NCBI RefSeq assembly: GCF_030581005.1
Contig: NZ_JAUQSX010000001.1
Location: 620,001 to 684,000, forward strand
Origin: Hymenobacter mellowenesis
Lineage (GTDB): Bacteria; Bacteroidota; Bacteroidia; Cytophagales; Hymenobacteraceae
Direction of reading: 5' to 3'
Length of the DNA: 64,000 bases
Shown here: in pieces, positions 28,300 to 41,236 of the stretch
How the letters are laid out: the number at the start of each line of letters is the position of its first letter
Numbering within the stretch: position 1 is the first letter of the stretch
The notes under the pieces: model-generated
Database searches by the model: none
The model's input: the letters and a program-made list of their open reading frames with translations, nothing else
Told to the model about the DNA's origin: nothing
Translations under genes and position numbers: made by a program

Positions 28300-30546
28300 C
28301 TACCGGGTTTCAATCAGTTGCACGGCGCGTTCCAGCACCTCGTCGCGCCCGGCGCGAATGCCCTCGATGGTAGGCGTCACCACCACGTCGGGCACGATGC
28401 CGACGCGCTGGGTTTCGCGGCCGTCGGGGTAGTACACGCCCAGGCCGGTTATTGTGGTGGAAATGTTGCCGGGCAGCGTGATGCTGGACACGTTGCCGTC
28501 GGCCCCGGCCGTGGTGCTGCCCACTACCACGGCCCGCGGCGCGGCGCGGAAGGCCATGGCGTGGTACTCGGCGCTGCTCTGCGTCAGCTCATTCACCAAA
28601 ATCACAACCTTGCCGGCGTAGGGCGTGCCCGGACTGGCCGACACCAACTCCGGCGTCACTATCGGGAACAGGCCCGGGTAAGTGAGCCGGGGGCCACTGA
28701 ACTTTACAAAAACGGTTTTTTGGGGCATTAGGTACTGCGCCACATCGAATATCACGAAGTCGGCGGGGTAGTTGCGCAGGTCGATGATGAGGCCTTTGGT
28801 GCGTTGGGCAGCCTGCATAATGTCCGGAACTTGGCTTTTGCGCAGCGTGCCAATGGTGAGCAGGCCGATATTGTCGGGCAGCAGGCGCCAGGCCGGGGCC
28901 TGTGGGTCGGGCGTGCCCGATTCGATGGCCATGTTGCGCAGTTCGCGAGCCGGGTAGCAGTCCACCCGAAATGTGCGCAGCTTGCCCTCGCGGCGCACCG
29001 TCAGGGCCAGGTGCGGGGCGTGGCTGAGCAGCATCTCGCGGGCGATGTTGCGCATTTGGGTGGGCTCGTTGGAAGCGGGCGTGAGTTCCCGGCGGGCCTG
29101 CACGAAATCGGCCACGTCGTTGCCGTCTACTTTCAGCAGCACGTCGCCGGGGCGCAGGCCGGTGGCGGGGCCCAGCTTGGCGTCGTAGTAGGCAGTTACC
29201 ACGGCCTGGCCTTCCACGAAACGCACCTGCACGGCCGGGCGGAGCAGGCCGAAGTAATTATCTAATACCTTGTCGCCGTAGATGTTGGCGTGCGTATCGT
29301 GCACGCGGGCAATGAGGCGCAGGGCCGCCAGGTGGTAGTTTTCGGCGGTGGTGGCGGTGGCGAATTGAGGAATAAACTCGGGTAAAATCTGCTTCCAATC
29401 CTCGCCGATGGCGTAGCGGTAGGGGAAGAAATACTGCACCATGTTCCAGTAGCGGTACAGGGCCAGCAGGCGCAGACCGGCATCGGGAATGGCGGTGTGG
29501 GCATAGGCTTGCTCGTGCCGGAAAACAGGGTTGCCGGCCTGGGCAGCGCGCACGTAGTAGTGCGGCCCTTGGTTGCGGTTGAGGCGCAGGTATTCCAGCT
29601 GCCGGCTCAGGGCGGGGCCCAGCGTCTTTTCGTCGGTGAGCCAGGCCAGGTCGGGCCGGAGGCGGATGGTATCGCCGCCGGGCTCGCGGCAGGTGGTGCA
29701 GGCCGGCACCGGCCCGAGGCCAGCGAGCCAGGCACTCAGCACCGCGTTGCGGGCCGGCGCGCCGGGGCTGCTGAGCACCCGGGGCAACACGCGGAGCAGT
29801 TCGGCGTCCCAGTTGTAGTCGCCGCGGGCCACGGCCGGGTGGTAGTATTTCACGAAGCCCCAGACCCGGCCCAGCACGGCCAGGTTTTCGATTTGGGCCG
29901 GGCTCAGGTTATCGAGCGCGATGCCGGAGCGGCGCCGGAAAGCGGTGTCCTGCGCGGCCTTGTATTGCTTAATTACCTGGGCCGGGGCTTGGGAGAGTGG
30001 CTGGCCGTCCACGGTCAGCACAAAGTCGTCGAGCCACAGCGTGCCGGTGCCGGGCGTGAGGCCGCCGAGCAGCACCGCCCGGGCTTCGGTGCCCAAGCTG
30101 AGATCGATGGTGTAAGGCGTCCAGTCGGTGGTGCCTTGCACGTTGAGCTTGCTGGTATTCTGGAAGTCAATGGTTTCCTGGTCGCCGTCCACCCGCATCC
30201 AGAGGCCGGCGTAGCTGCCCCGGATGTTTTCGGTTTTCATAAAGCCCGTGAGCTTGATGATTTTGCCCCGAAAGCTGGCCGGAATCCGCAGCGTAGCCAC
30301 TCCGAACTCCTTGCTGTCCGGCTTCTTGTTCGCCGACCGGATGCGCAGCGAGTACTGGCCCTGGTGGCGCACCACCGAGTCGGCGGCCATCTCGTAGACT
30401 CCGTTGGGCTGCGCCCACCAATCAGCGAGCCGGCCGGTCTGGCGGTCGATGCGCTCGAAATCCAAGTTCGGCGCAGGGGTGGTTTGGGCCGGGGCGGCCG
30501 TGCGCACGGCCAGCAGCAGTGCCAAGAATAAGCAGAAGTGTTTCAT
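28300..30546 (-). CDS. Exported S41-family peptidase (C-terminal processing type)
   Basis: A 748-residue exported protein from ATG 30546 (MKHFCLFLALLLAVRTAAPA signal peptide). Residues about 25-180 form a beta-sandwich jelly roll, and a helical region follows. A PDZ-like segment (GLRPGDVLLKVDGNDVADFV) precedes the S41 catalytic core, with the nucleophile in LTQSSAEYHAMA, upstream IDLRNYPAD and downstream GSTTAGADGNVSSITLPGN. S41 enzymes cleave near C termini or degrade peptides in the periplasm. The sequence upstream of this ATG (MLRCALHD...) is only the translated arm of the repeat. No partner gene is evident. Confidence 0.9.
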   Translation of the reverse strand: MKHFCLFLALLLAVRTAAPAQTTPAPNLDFERIDRQTGRLADWWAQPNGVYEMAADSVVRHQGQYSLRIRSANKKPDSKEFGVATLRIPASFRGKIIKLTGFMKTENIRGSYAGLWMRVDGDQETIDFQNTSKLNVQGTTDWTPYTIDLSLGTEARAVLLGGLTPGTGTLWLDDFVLTVDGQPLSQAPAQVIKQYKAAQDTAFRRRSGIALDNLSPAQIENLAVLGRVWGFVKYYHPAVARGDYNWDAELLRVLPRVLSSPGAPARNAVLSAWLAGLGPVPACTTCREPGGDTIRLRPDLAWLTDEKTLGPALSRQLEYLRLNRNQGPHYYVRAAQAGNPVFRHEQAYAHTAIPDAGLRLLALYRYWNMVQYFFPYRYAIGEDWKQILPEFIPQFATATTAENYHLAALRLIARVHDTHANIYGDKVLDNYFGLLRPAVQVRFVEGQAVVTAYYDAKLGPATGLRPGDVLLKVDGNDVADFVQARRELTPASNEPTQMRNIAREMLLSHAPHLALTVRREGKLRTFRVDCYPARELRNMAIESGTPDPQAPAWRLLPDNIGLLTIGTLRKSQVPDIMQAAQRTKGLIIDLRNYPADFVIFDVAQYLMPQKTVFVKFSGPRLTYPGLFPIVTPELVSASPGTPYAGKVVILVNELTQSSAEYHAMAFRAAPRAVVVGSTTAGADGNVSSITLPGNISTTITGLGVYYPDGRETQRVGIVPDVVVTPTIEGIRAGRDEVLERAVQLIETR

Positions 30547-30625
30547 CAGAAGTAGAGAGGCTGAACGCGGCTGCAAGGTGGCAGGCGGCCGTGGTTTTCC
30601 TCCGGTTATGGCTAACACCAGAACA

Positions 30626-30719
30626 TCGTGCAGAGCGCAGCGAAGCATCTTTACCTCGATAGTAACTCAATTGATTGGATTACTATCGAGGTAAAGATGC
30701 TTCGCTGCGCTCTGCATAA
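30626..30719. repeat. Family A inverted repeat, copy 7
   Basis: Arms 30628-30665 and 30680-30717 with the core GTGCAGAGCGCAGCGAAGCA and inner TTTACCTCGATAGTAA / TTACTATCGAGGTAAA. It separates the tandem minus-strand genes mobBA-like and S41 peptidase, so it is not limited to convergent gene ends. Confidence 0.88.
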
Positions 30720-30743
30720 CACCCAAGCGGCTCCTGATAAAAG

Positions 30744-31946
30744 CTACCGGCGCGGCTCCAGTTCCTGCTCGGCGGCGGCGCGCTCCTCCGGCGTGTTCAC
30801 ATTGCGCAACTCGCCGGGCGCGGGCGGGGCCAGCAGCTCAATATCGGAGTTGATAAGCGCCTTGCGCGGGCAAGAGTAGCCCATACTCAGAAACCGCAGC
30901 AGCTGCCCGTAGCTGCGCGGCTCCCAGATGCTCACCAGCGGCTCCGGAAACTCATCCCACGGGCTACGAAACGACGTGGCCATACGCGCCGGCTGGCGGT
31001 TGCTCACCAGGTATTCCAGCGTGTCGCGGGTGAGGAAGGGCAAGTCGCAGGCCAGCACCAGCCACGCCGCATTCGGGTCGGCCTGGAAGGCGGAGAGGAT
31101 GCCGCCCAGCGGGCCCAGGCCCAGGAACGTATCGGGCAGCGCCGTGAGGCCAGCGGGCAGGTCGACCGCCTGGTCGGGGCGGACGGAAACGCGCACGTCA
31201 GGGCAGAACTCGCTGAGCAGCGCGGCAGTGTGCTGGCGCTGGTCGAGGCCGTGGTAGTGCAGCGCACCCTTGTCGGTTTGCATACGCTCGCTGCGGCCGC
31301 CGGCCAGCACGAGGCCGCGCAGCACCGGCACCGCTAGCTGGTACCATTGCCGGATGAAAGCGGCAATTTTAGCCGTGTCGTTGAAGGGCAGCACGGGCGG
31401 CAGCGGCGCGGCGCTAAGGTGCTCGGTGAGCACGCCTGGCAGCTCCGTCTGGCCCTCGGCCAGCAGAATCAGGCGTACGTCGGTGAGGCGGTCGAGCTTC
31501 TTATCCAGCGGCTTGCGCGGGTCGACGATGACGACCTGCTGGCGGGCGCGGAAGTGGTTGCCATTCACCAGTACCACGCTTTCGTGGGCCAATAATTCGG
31601 GCTGCGAGAAGCGGTCCAGCGCCCGCGTAAGGTTAAGCTGGCGGTACTTTATTTTATCAACCAGCTCGGCCGAAAGGCCGTTTTCGGCTACGTAGGGCAC
31701 CGGTTTGGCGGGAGCAACTGATGTTTCTTCAGCGGCGGCGGAGTCGTCGGCGGCGTGGTCGGCATCCACGTAGGCCACGCGCAGTTGCGGGGCGAGGTGC
31801 GGCAGTAGGCGGGCCACCAGTGTTTGAATATCGCCGCAGGGCGCGCCCAGAATGGCCAGCTCTGCCCTGCCAAATTCGCCCACGTCGGGGCGGGTAAGGG
31901 CGGCGTGCTTGAAGCGTTTTATGGTTGAGTTTGCCGGGTTTTCCAT
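30744..31946 (-). CDS. mobA: Molybdenum cofactor guanylyltransferase MobA with an N-terminal MobB-like domain
   Basis: A 400-residue fusion. The C-terminal half (from about residue 208, LRGLVLAGGRSERMQTDKG) is a nucleotidyltransferase of the MobA family, which attaches GMP to molybdopterin to give bis-MGD, the form needed by FdhF-type enzymes. The N-terminal half (about 1-200) resembles MobB, but its P-loop position reads LGAPCGDIQTL with no GxxxxGK[ST]; it therefore probably does not bind GTP in the usual way. The ILSAF and DLPFL motifs of the MobA domain are present. It directly follows moaC on the same strand with an 8-nt gap, so the two form an operon. Confidence 0.88.
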   Translation of the reverse strand: MENPANSTIKRFKHAALTRPDVGEFGRAELAILGAPCGDIQTLVARLLPHLAPQLRVAYVDADHAADDSAAAEETSVAPAKPVPYVAENGLSAELVDKIKYRQLNLTRALDRFSQPELLAHESVVLVNGNHFRARQQVVIVDPRKPLDKKLDRLTDVRLILLAEGQTELPGVLTEHLSAAPLPPVLPFNDTAKIAAFIRQWYQLAVPVLRGLVLAGGRSERMQTDKGALHYHGLDQRQHTAALLSEFCPDVRVSVRPDQAVDLPAGLTALPDTFLGLGPLGGILSAFQADPNAAWLVLACDLPFLTRDTLEYLVSNRQPARMATSFRSPWDEFPEPLVSIWEPRSYGQLLRFLSMGYSCPRKALINSDIELLAPPAPGELRNVNTPEERAAAEQELEPRR

Positions 31947-31954
31947 GTCGGAAT

Positions 31955-32446
<492 letters not shown>

Positions 32447-32492
32447 AGGGCTGTAGAGACGCATAATTGCGTCTAATCGTTGGGCAATTTGC

Positions 32493-32590
32493 AGCGCGGA
32501 CTTTGTAGTCCGCGAGTGCGCTGTTTCGTTGCGCAATGTTTTAACGCTTCCGACTCACGTCTGACTCGCGGACTACAAAGTCCGCGCTAC
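32493..32590. repeat. Family B inverted repeat, variant upstream of moaC
   Basis: Perfect 25-bp arms (32493-32517 and 32564-32588), AGCGCGGACTTTGTAGTCCG then CGAGT. The arm differs from the other two family B copies inside the small palindrome (GCGGACTttgtAGTCCGC). It lies between the divergent moaC and SDR genes. Confidence 0.88.
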
Positions 32591-32722
32591 GCTCATTGTT
32601 TTGCCGCAAACTATTGGGCCCGCCACCCGTTTTCTACCCACCGCCGGGCCAAACATCCCCGGCAGTTCCGGCGAATTTCGCCGCGCCGGCTCGTCCGAGC
32701 CGTTTCCTTTCCCCTGATTTTT

Positions 32723-33790
32723 ATGAGCAATACCGCATTAGTCGTGGGTGCCAGTGGCATCATCGGCAGCAACTTGGCCCAGGAGCTGCTGGCCAACAAC
32801 TGGACCACCTACGGCCTAGCCCGCCGCCCCGGCACCGACATCGCCGGCCTGCAGCCCGTAGCCGCCGACCTCATGGATGTGGCTAGCCTCGAAACGGTCC
32901 TGGCCGACATCAAGCCTACGCATGTGTTCATTACCAGCTGGATGCGCAACGACACCGAGGCCGAAAACATCCGCGTGAATAGTGCCATGGTGCGCAACCT
33001 GCTGGCCGTGCTAGGCCCAAAGCACTCGGTGCAGCACGTGGCCCTCGTTACCGGCCTGAAGCACTACCTCGGACCGTTTGAAGCCTACGTGAGCGGCGGC
33101 GTGGCCCCGCCCACGCCGTTGCGCGAAAGCCAGCCCCGGCTGGCGCTCGACAACTTTTACTACGCCCAGGAAGACGAAGTGTATGCCGCCGCTGCGCGCG
33201 ACGGCTTCACCTGGAGCATCCACCGGCCGCACACCATCATCGGCAAGGCCGTGGGCAACCTCATGAACCTAGGCACCACGCTGGCCGTGTACGCCAGCAT
33301 TTGCAAAGCCACTGGTCGACCATTCCGCTGGCCCGGCTCGAAAGCGCAATGGGAAGGCCTTTCGGACGTGACCGATGCCCGTGTCATTGCCAAGCAGCTA
33401 TTGTGGGCTGCCACTACCGACGCCGCTCGCAACGAAGCCTACAACGTGGTGAATGGCGACATTTTCCGTTGGAGCCAGCTGTGGGGCCGCCTGGCCGAAT
33501 GGTTTGGCGTGGAAGCCGTGGGCTTCGATGGCAGCATTCATCCTTTGGAAGCCGAGATGGCGGGCGATGCCGACTTGTGGCGCGAAATCGCCACCAAGCA
33601 TGGCTTGGCCGAAACCGAGTTGAGCCGCCTGGCTTCGCCCTGGCACACCGATTTGGACCTGGGCCGGCCCATTGAAGTGATGACCGATATGGCCAACAGT
33701 CGCAAACGGGGCTTCACCGTGTTTCAATCGACGGAAGATTCGTTTTTTGATTTATTTGCCAAGCTGCGCGAAGACCGGCTGATTCCGTAG
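32723..33790 (+). CDS. PRISE-like short-chain reductase (progesterone 5-beta-reductase/iridoid synthase-like)
   Basis: A 355-residue extended SDR from ATG 32723. The Rossmann motif is GASGIIGSNLAQ (not GxxGxxG with a terminal A). The distinctive PRISE signatures are both present: TGLKHYLGPFEAY (the catalytic Lys) and NFYYAQEDEV (the catalytic Tyr). In plants the family reduces enones (progesterone, 8-oxogeranial); bacterial members exist but their natural substrates are mostly unknown. C-terminal residues include WHTDLDLGRPIEVMTDMANSR. The gene is flanked by inverted repeats and has no co-directional partner within 170 nt. Confidence 0.82.
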   Translation: MSNTALVVGASGIIGSNLAQELLANNWTTYGLARRPGTDIAGLQPVAADLMDVASLETVLADIKPTHVFITSWMRNDTEAENIRVNSAMVRNLLAVLGPKHSVQHVALVTGLKHYLGPFEAYVSGGVAPPTPLRESQPRLALDNFYYAQEDEVYAAAARDGFTWSIHRPHTIIGKAVGNLMNLGTTLAVYASICKATGRPFRWPGSKAQWEGLSDVTDARVIAKQLLWAATTDAARNEAYNVVNGDIFRWSQLWGRLAEWFGVEAVGFDGSIHPLEAEMAGDADLWREIATKHGLAETELSRLASPWHTDLDLGRPIEVMTDMANSRKRGFTVFQSTEDSFFDLFAKLREDRLIP

Positions 33791-33808
33791 AGCCGACACA
33801 AAACCATC

Positions 33809-33918
33809 CAGAACGTCATGCTGAGCGCAGTCGAAGCATCTCCACCGCAGTAGTAACCCAATCGCATTGATTACCTACACGATAGAGATGCTTCGGCTAC
33901 GCTCAGCATGACGTTCTG
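33809..33918. repeat. Family A inverted repeat, copy 8
   Basis: Arms 33809-33842 and 33885-33918, with one or two mismatches (GCAGTCGAAG against CTTCGGCTAC). It lies between the SDR and moeA genes, which are in the same orientation. Confidence 0.88.
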
Positions 33919-33963
33919 TTTTCTTTGACCTCCCAATACTCCACACTGCCACAAATCCGCCCC

Positions 33964-35187
33964 ATGCTCACTCCCGCCGAAGCCACCGCCCGCGTCCTCG
34001 CCACTGCCCGCCCGCTGCTGCCCGAAACCGTGGCCCTGCCCCACGCCGCCGGGCGCATGCTGGCCGAAACGCTGACAGCTGACCGCGACTTCCCGCCCTT
34101 CAACCGGGTGGCCATGGACGGCATTGCGGTGGCCCACGCTGCCTGGGCCGGCGGCCAGACAGCGTTCGACATTCAGCACGCGCAGTATGCCGGGGCCCCG
34201 CCCCGCCCGCTGCTCAGCCCGGGCCAGGCGGTGGAGGTGATGACCGGCGCGGTACTGCCCGCCGGTACCGATGTGGTTATTCGCTACGAGGACATTTTGC
34301 TGGCCGATAACCGCGCCAGCATTCAGATTCCGCCGCCCGAGGCGCCCGGCGTCAACATCCACCACCAGGCCGCTGACCGCCACGCGGGCGATGCGCTGTT
34401 ACCGGCCGGCACCCGCCTCGGCCCCGCCGAGCTGGCCGTGGCCGCTACTGTGGGCGCCGCCGAAATGCAGGTAACGCGCAACGCCCGCGTAGCCGTGGTG
34501 AGCACCGGCGATGAGTTGGTGGGCATTCAGGAAACGCCCCTGGCGCACCAGATTCGGCGGTCCAACGTGTATGCGCTGCAGGCCCTGTTTGCGCAGGCGG
34601 GCGCCGATGTGTCGCTGTTTCACCTCTCCGACTCGCTGGATGAGCTGCGCGACGGCCTCGCCAAAATCCTCGGGGCGGGCTTCGATGCCGTGGTGCTGAG
34701 CGGAGCCGTGAGCAAGGGCCGCGCCGACCACCTGCCCGGCCTGCTGCGCGAGTTGCACGTCGAAGAAATTTTCCACGAAGTGCAGCAGCGACCGGGCAAG
34801 CCGCTCTGGTTTGGGGCGCGGGCCAATGGCCCGGTGGTGTTCGGGCTGCCTGGCAACCCGGTTTCTACCTTCATCACGGCCTGCCGCTACGTGCGGCCCT
34901 GGCTGCGCGCTGTGCAGCAGCCCGAAGGCGCGCCCGAAACCGTCGCCGCTATCGAAGCGCCTCAACCGGCCATGCTCACGGTGGATATTCAGTTCAAACC
35001 CCAACTAACGCACTTTGTGCCCGTGCGCCTGACTGTGGATACCGACGGCCGCCACCTAGCTACCCCGCTCCGTGTGGGCGGCTCCGGCGATATGATGGGG
35101 CTGGTGGGCGCCACTGCGTTTCTGGAGCTGCCGCCCGAGCCGGCGGTGTTTGCAGCAGGTTCAGTATGGCCAGCATGGGCATTGTAA
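33964..35187 (+). CDS. moeA: Molybdopterin molybdenumtransferase MoeA
   Basis: MoeA inserts molybdate into adenylated molybdopterin to yield Mo-MPT. The 407-residue protein has the N-terminal PPFNRVAMDGIAV segment (about 40-52), the GxDA-like SPGQAVEVMTGAVLPAGTDVV segment (near 85-105), the LSGAVSKGRADHLPGLL stretch (about 240-258, MoCF-binding fold) and the GLPGNPVSTFITACRYV motif. The ATG at 33964 is chosen because it starts in the conserved helix (MLTPAEATARVLATARPLLP). It completes the cofactor pathway apart from MogA/MoaB. Confidence 0.95.
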   Translation: MLTPAEATARVLATARPLLPETVALPHAAGRMLAETLTADRDFPPFNRVAMDGIAVAHAAWAGGQTAFDIQHAQYAGAPPRPLLSPGQAVEVMTGAVLPAGTDVVIRYEDILLADNRASIQIPPPEAPGVNIHHQAADRHAGDALLPAGTRLGPAELAVAATVGAAEMQVTRNARVAVVSTGDELVGIQETPLAHQIRRSNVYALQALFAQAGADVSLFHLSDSLDELRDGLAKILGAGFDAVVLSGAVSKGRADHLPGLLRELHVEEIFHEVQQRPGKPLWFGARANGPVVFGLPGNPVSTFITACRYVRPWLRAVQQPEGAPETVAAIEAPQPAMLTVDIQFKPQLTHFVPVRLTVDTDGRHLATPLRVGGSGDMMGLVGATAFLELPPEPAVFAAGSVWPAWAL

Positions 35188-35318
35188 GCCAAAAGGTTTC
35201 AAAACCTCGGGGAAAAGGCTGCGTAAACCCGCGGGAGTCGCAGCGCCAGCGGCTGAGTGTGGAGGGTGGCCCGGCGCATTGGCCACCGTCTTTTTTCTCA
35301 CCGCAACCCATCCCGATT

Positions 35319-35435
35319 ATGCCGACGAAAAAAGCAAGCACCGCCAAAAAAGACCCCTGCTGGAAAGGCTACGAGCAGGATGGCACCAAGAAAAAGGACG
35401 GCAAAACCGTCCCAAACTGCGTGAAGAAAGATTAG
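35319..35435 (+). CDS. 38-residue CWxGY microprotein
   Basis: A small, strongly basic protein (about a third Lys) with two Cys. It contains DPCWKGYEQDGTKKKDGKTV and then PNCVKKD. A CWxGYxxxGxKxKxGKxVPNCV motif is common in phage virion and related proteins, where it often appears as a repeat in longer chains; here it is the whole protein. The ATG at 35319 is chosen because the frame begins there and a longer in-frame extension upstream lacks coding character. A terminator follows directly. Function unknown; a DNA- or metal-binding role is possible but only inferred from the two Cys and many Lys. Confidence 0.7.
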   Translation: MPTKKASTAKKDPCWKGYEQDGTKKKDGKTVPNCVKKD

Positions 35436-35460
35436 CTTCCGTTCTTTTCGCTACGCCAGC

Positions 35461-35508
35461 CGGCCCCGGCCCGCGCCTCACCTGGCGCGGGCCGGGGCCG
35501 CACTTTTT
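35461..35508 (+). terminator. Rho-independent terminator after the CWxGY microprotein
   Basis: A 17-bp perfect GC stem (CGGCCCCGGCCCGCGCC and its complement, loop TCACCT) is followed by CACTTTTT. Confidence 0.85.
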
Positions 35509-35563
35509 CGGCCCCGGCCCGGCGCAGAGCCGTTTTTGTGGTTGCGTTGTATCTTCGCCTTAC

Positions 35564-35676
35564 GCTGCTATCCAGAAAGACCGAGGGACCGGGCCCGATG
35601 ACGTCTTGGCAACCTACCACGAGTAGGTGCCAACTCCCGTTTCACCGCGTTTTTTTTGGTGAAAGAAGATGACAGC
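35564..35676 (+). promoter_or_regulatory. SAM-I (S-box) riboswitch upstream of metH
   Basis: The aptamer shows P1 (GCTGCTATC pairing with GATGACAGC), the conserved GAGGGACCGGGCCCGATGA segment, TTGGCAACC with P3 (CCTAC / GTAGG) and GGTGCCAACTCC, and P4 (TTTCACC / GGTGAAA). The layout is that of the SAM-I aptamer, which lowers expression of methionine genes when S-adenosylmethionine is abundant. It lies 71 nt upstream of the metH ATG and its only apparent target is metH-metF. Confidence 0.93.
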
Positions 35677-35747
35677 CGGAACCGTGCGCCCGCGCCTGGG
35701 TTTCTTTCTGGATACGCGCTTACGTAGCTATTCGCCCCAGATAAGAA

Positions 35748-39443
<3,696 letters not shown>

Positions 39444-39444
39444 C

Positions 39445-39532
39445 GTAGCGTGGACTCTGCGAGTCCGCGCCTGCACCAACCTCAATTATTGCCCTCACGC
39501 TTCCATGCGCGGACTCGCAGAGTCCACGCTAC
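39445..39532. repeat. Family B inverted repeat between metH and metF
   Basis: Arms 39445-39470 and 39507-39532, identical in sequence to the moaD-moaE copy (26 of 26 bases). The left arm begins 1 nt after the metH stop and the right arm ends 4 nt before the metF ATG, so the hairpin fills the whole space between the two genes. Confidence 0.92.
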
Positions 39533-39536
39533 CTAT

Positions 39537-40493
39537 ATGAGAGTTACCGACCACCTCGCCCGCGCCAACGGCAAAACCCTCTTCTCCTTTGAGGTGCTGC
39601 CGCCCAAAAAGGGCGAAAACATCCACACGCTCTTTTCGAATATCGAGCCGCTGATGGAGTTCAAGCCGCCGTTCATCGACGTGACCTACCACCGCGAGGA
39701 GTACGTGTACCGCCACCACCCCAACGGCCTGCTGGAGAAAAAAACCGTGCGCCGCCGCCCCGGCACCGTGGGCATCTGCGCGGCCATCAAAAACCGGTTC
39801 GATGTGGACACCGTGCCGCACCTTATCTGCGGCGGCTTCACGAAGGAAGAAACCGAGAATGCCCTCATCGACCTGCATTTCCTGGGCATCGACTCCATTC
39901 TGGCCCTGCGCGGCGACCCCATCAAATCGGAAGGCGTCTTCAAACCCGAGCCCGACGGCCACGCCTACGCCTGCGACCTCATCGGCCAGGTGGCCAACCT
40001 AAACAAGGGCGAGTATCTGGACGAGGAACAGGACGATACCTGGGCCACCAACTTCTGCATCGGCACGGCCGGCTACCCCGAAAAGCACTTCGAAGCGCCT
40101 AACTACAACGCCGACATCCGCTACCTCAAGCACAAGGTGGACCGCGGCGCCGACTACATCGTGACGCAGATGTTCTTCGACAACGAGGAGTTTTTTCGTT
40201 TTGAGAAGCTGTGCCGGGCGGCCGGTATCCACGTGCCCATCATTCCGGGCCTCAAGCCGCTCACCACCAAGAGCCAGCTCTCGATGCTGCCCCGCTCCTT
40301 CTACCTCAACCTGCCCGAGCCGCTGGTGGAAGCCGTGAGCCAGTGCCGCGACAACGAAGCCGCCCGCGCCATCGGCATCGAGTGGTGCCTCAACCAGAGC
40401 CGCGAACTGATGGCCCACGGCGTGCCCTGCCTGCACTACTACAGCATGGGCAAGTCGGAAAGCATCCGGCGCGTAGCCGCGGAGCTGTTTTAG
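39537..40493 (+). CDS. metF: Methylenetetrahydrofolate reductase MetF
   Basis: MetF reduces 5,10-methylene-THF to 5-methyl-THF, the methyl donor of MetH. The 318-residue protein has the FAD-binding TIM barrel with FSFEVLPPKKGE (catalytic Glu), LALRGDP and FDNEEFFRF (flavin and folate contacts), and IPGLKPL. The ATG at 39537 (MRVTDHLARANGKTLFSFEV) is chosen; an upstream open frame is repeat sequence. It is transcribed with metH, so the SAM-I riboswitch probably controls both. The ribosome-binding region overlaps the inverted repeat. Confidence 0.96.
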   Translation: MRVTDHLARANGKTLFSFEVLPPKKGENIHTLFSNIEPLMEFKPPFIDVTYHREEYVYRHHPNGLLEKKTVRRRPGTVGICAAIKNRFDVDTVPHLICGGFTKEETENALIDLHFLGIDSILALRGDPIKSEGVFKPEPDGHAYACDLIGQVANLNKGEYLDEEQDDTWATNFCIGTAGYPEKHFEAPNYNADIRYLKHKVDRGADYIVTQMFFDNEEFFRFEKLCRAAGIHVPIIPGLKPLTTKSQLSMLPRSFYLNLPEPLVEAVSQCRDNEAARAIGIEWCLNQSRELMAHGVPCLHYYSMGKSESIRRVAAELF

Positions 40494-40526
40494 GTCGAAT
40501 CAAACGTCGGTAGTAAAACGTAACGC

Positions 40527-40631
40527 AGAACGTCATGCTGAGCGCAGCCGAAGCATCTCTACCACATAAGTAACTATATACTATTGCGGTAGAGATGCTT
40601 CAGCTGCGCTCAGCATGACGTTCTTTTTTTG
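40527..40631. repeat. Family A inverted repeat, copy 9, with 3' T-run
   Basis: Arms 40527-40563 and 40588-40624 (core CATGCTGAGCGCAGCCGAAG). A run of seven T follows (40625-40631), so it probably terminates the metH-metF transcript. Confidence 0.9.
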
Positions 40632-40658
40632 ATTTATTCTATCAATCCCTTCTAGAAA

Positions 40659-41138
40659 ATGCTCGACGACCTGTTTGCCCAGTTGCGCACGGCCACGGCG
40701 CCGGCCGAGATTGAAGCCTTGCAAAGCGGCATCTGGCAGGTATGGCTGACGAGCGGCGACGTAGCCATCGACAAAGAGTTGGAAGCTGGCATGCGCGCTT
40801 TGCAAGCCGAAGACCACACGCTGGCCATTAAACATTTTACCCGAATAATTCAACTCAAGCCGGAGTTTGCCGAGGCTTGGAATAAGCGCGCCACGGCCTA
40901 CTATCTGCGGGGCGAATACCGGGCGTCGCTGCTTGATATTGCCGAGACGCTGCGGCGCGAGCCCCGGCACTTTGGGGCGCTGTGGGGGCAGGCCAGCATC
41001 CTGCGCCAGCTGGGCGACCTCGGGCACGCCCTGCGGGTACTAAACCGGTTGTCAGCCGTTTGCCCGCACATGGCGGGCCTGCAGGAGCAGCAGCTCCACC
41101 TGCGTGAACGCCTAGCCGACGGCGGCGGGCTGGAATAG
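40659..41138 (+). CDS. TPR-repeat protein
   Basis: A 159-residue soluble protein built of tetratricopeptide-like helices: HTLAIKHFTRIIQLKPEFAEAWNKRATAYYLRGEYRASLLDIAETLRREPRHFGALWGQASIL contains two clear repeats with the W/L/G/Y/A/F/A/P pattern (about residues 52-118), and a third follows. Such proteins are protein-interaction adaptors. There is no signal peptide. It stands alone after a metF terminator, so its partner is not evident. Confidence 0.85.
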   Translation: MLDDLFAQLRTATAPAEIEALQSGIWQVWLTSGDVAIDKELEAGMRALQAEDHTLAIKHFTRIIQLKPEFAEAWNKRATAYYLRGEYRASLLDIAETLRREPRHFGALWGQASILRQLGDLGHALRVLNRLSAVCPHMAGLQEQQLHLRERLADGGGLE

Positions 41139-41236
41139 TAACATCGGAAAAGAAGAAGATTTTGCTACCTTAGGCTCCAGCAAACGTTTGGGACCGCACC
41201 ACCGGCAATTTCTCATTCTTCAATACCCGTGCTACT

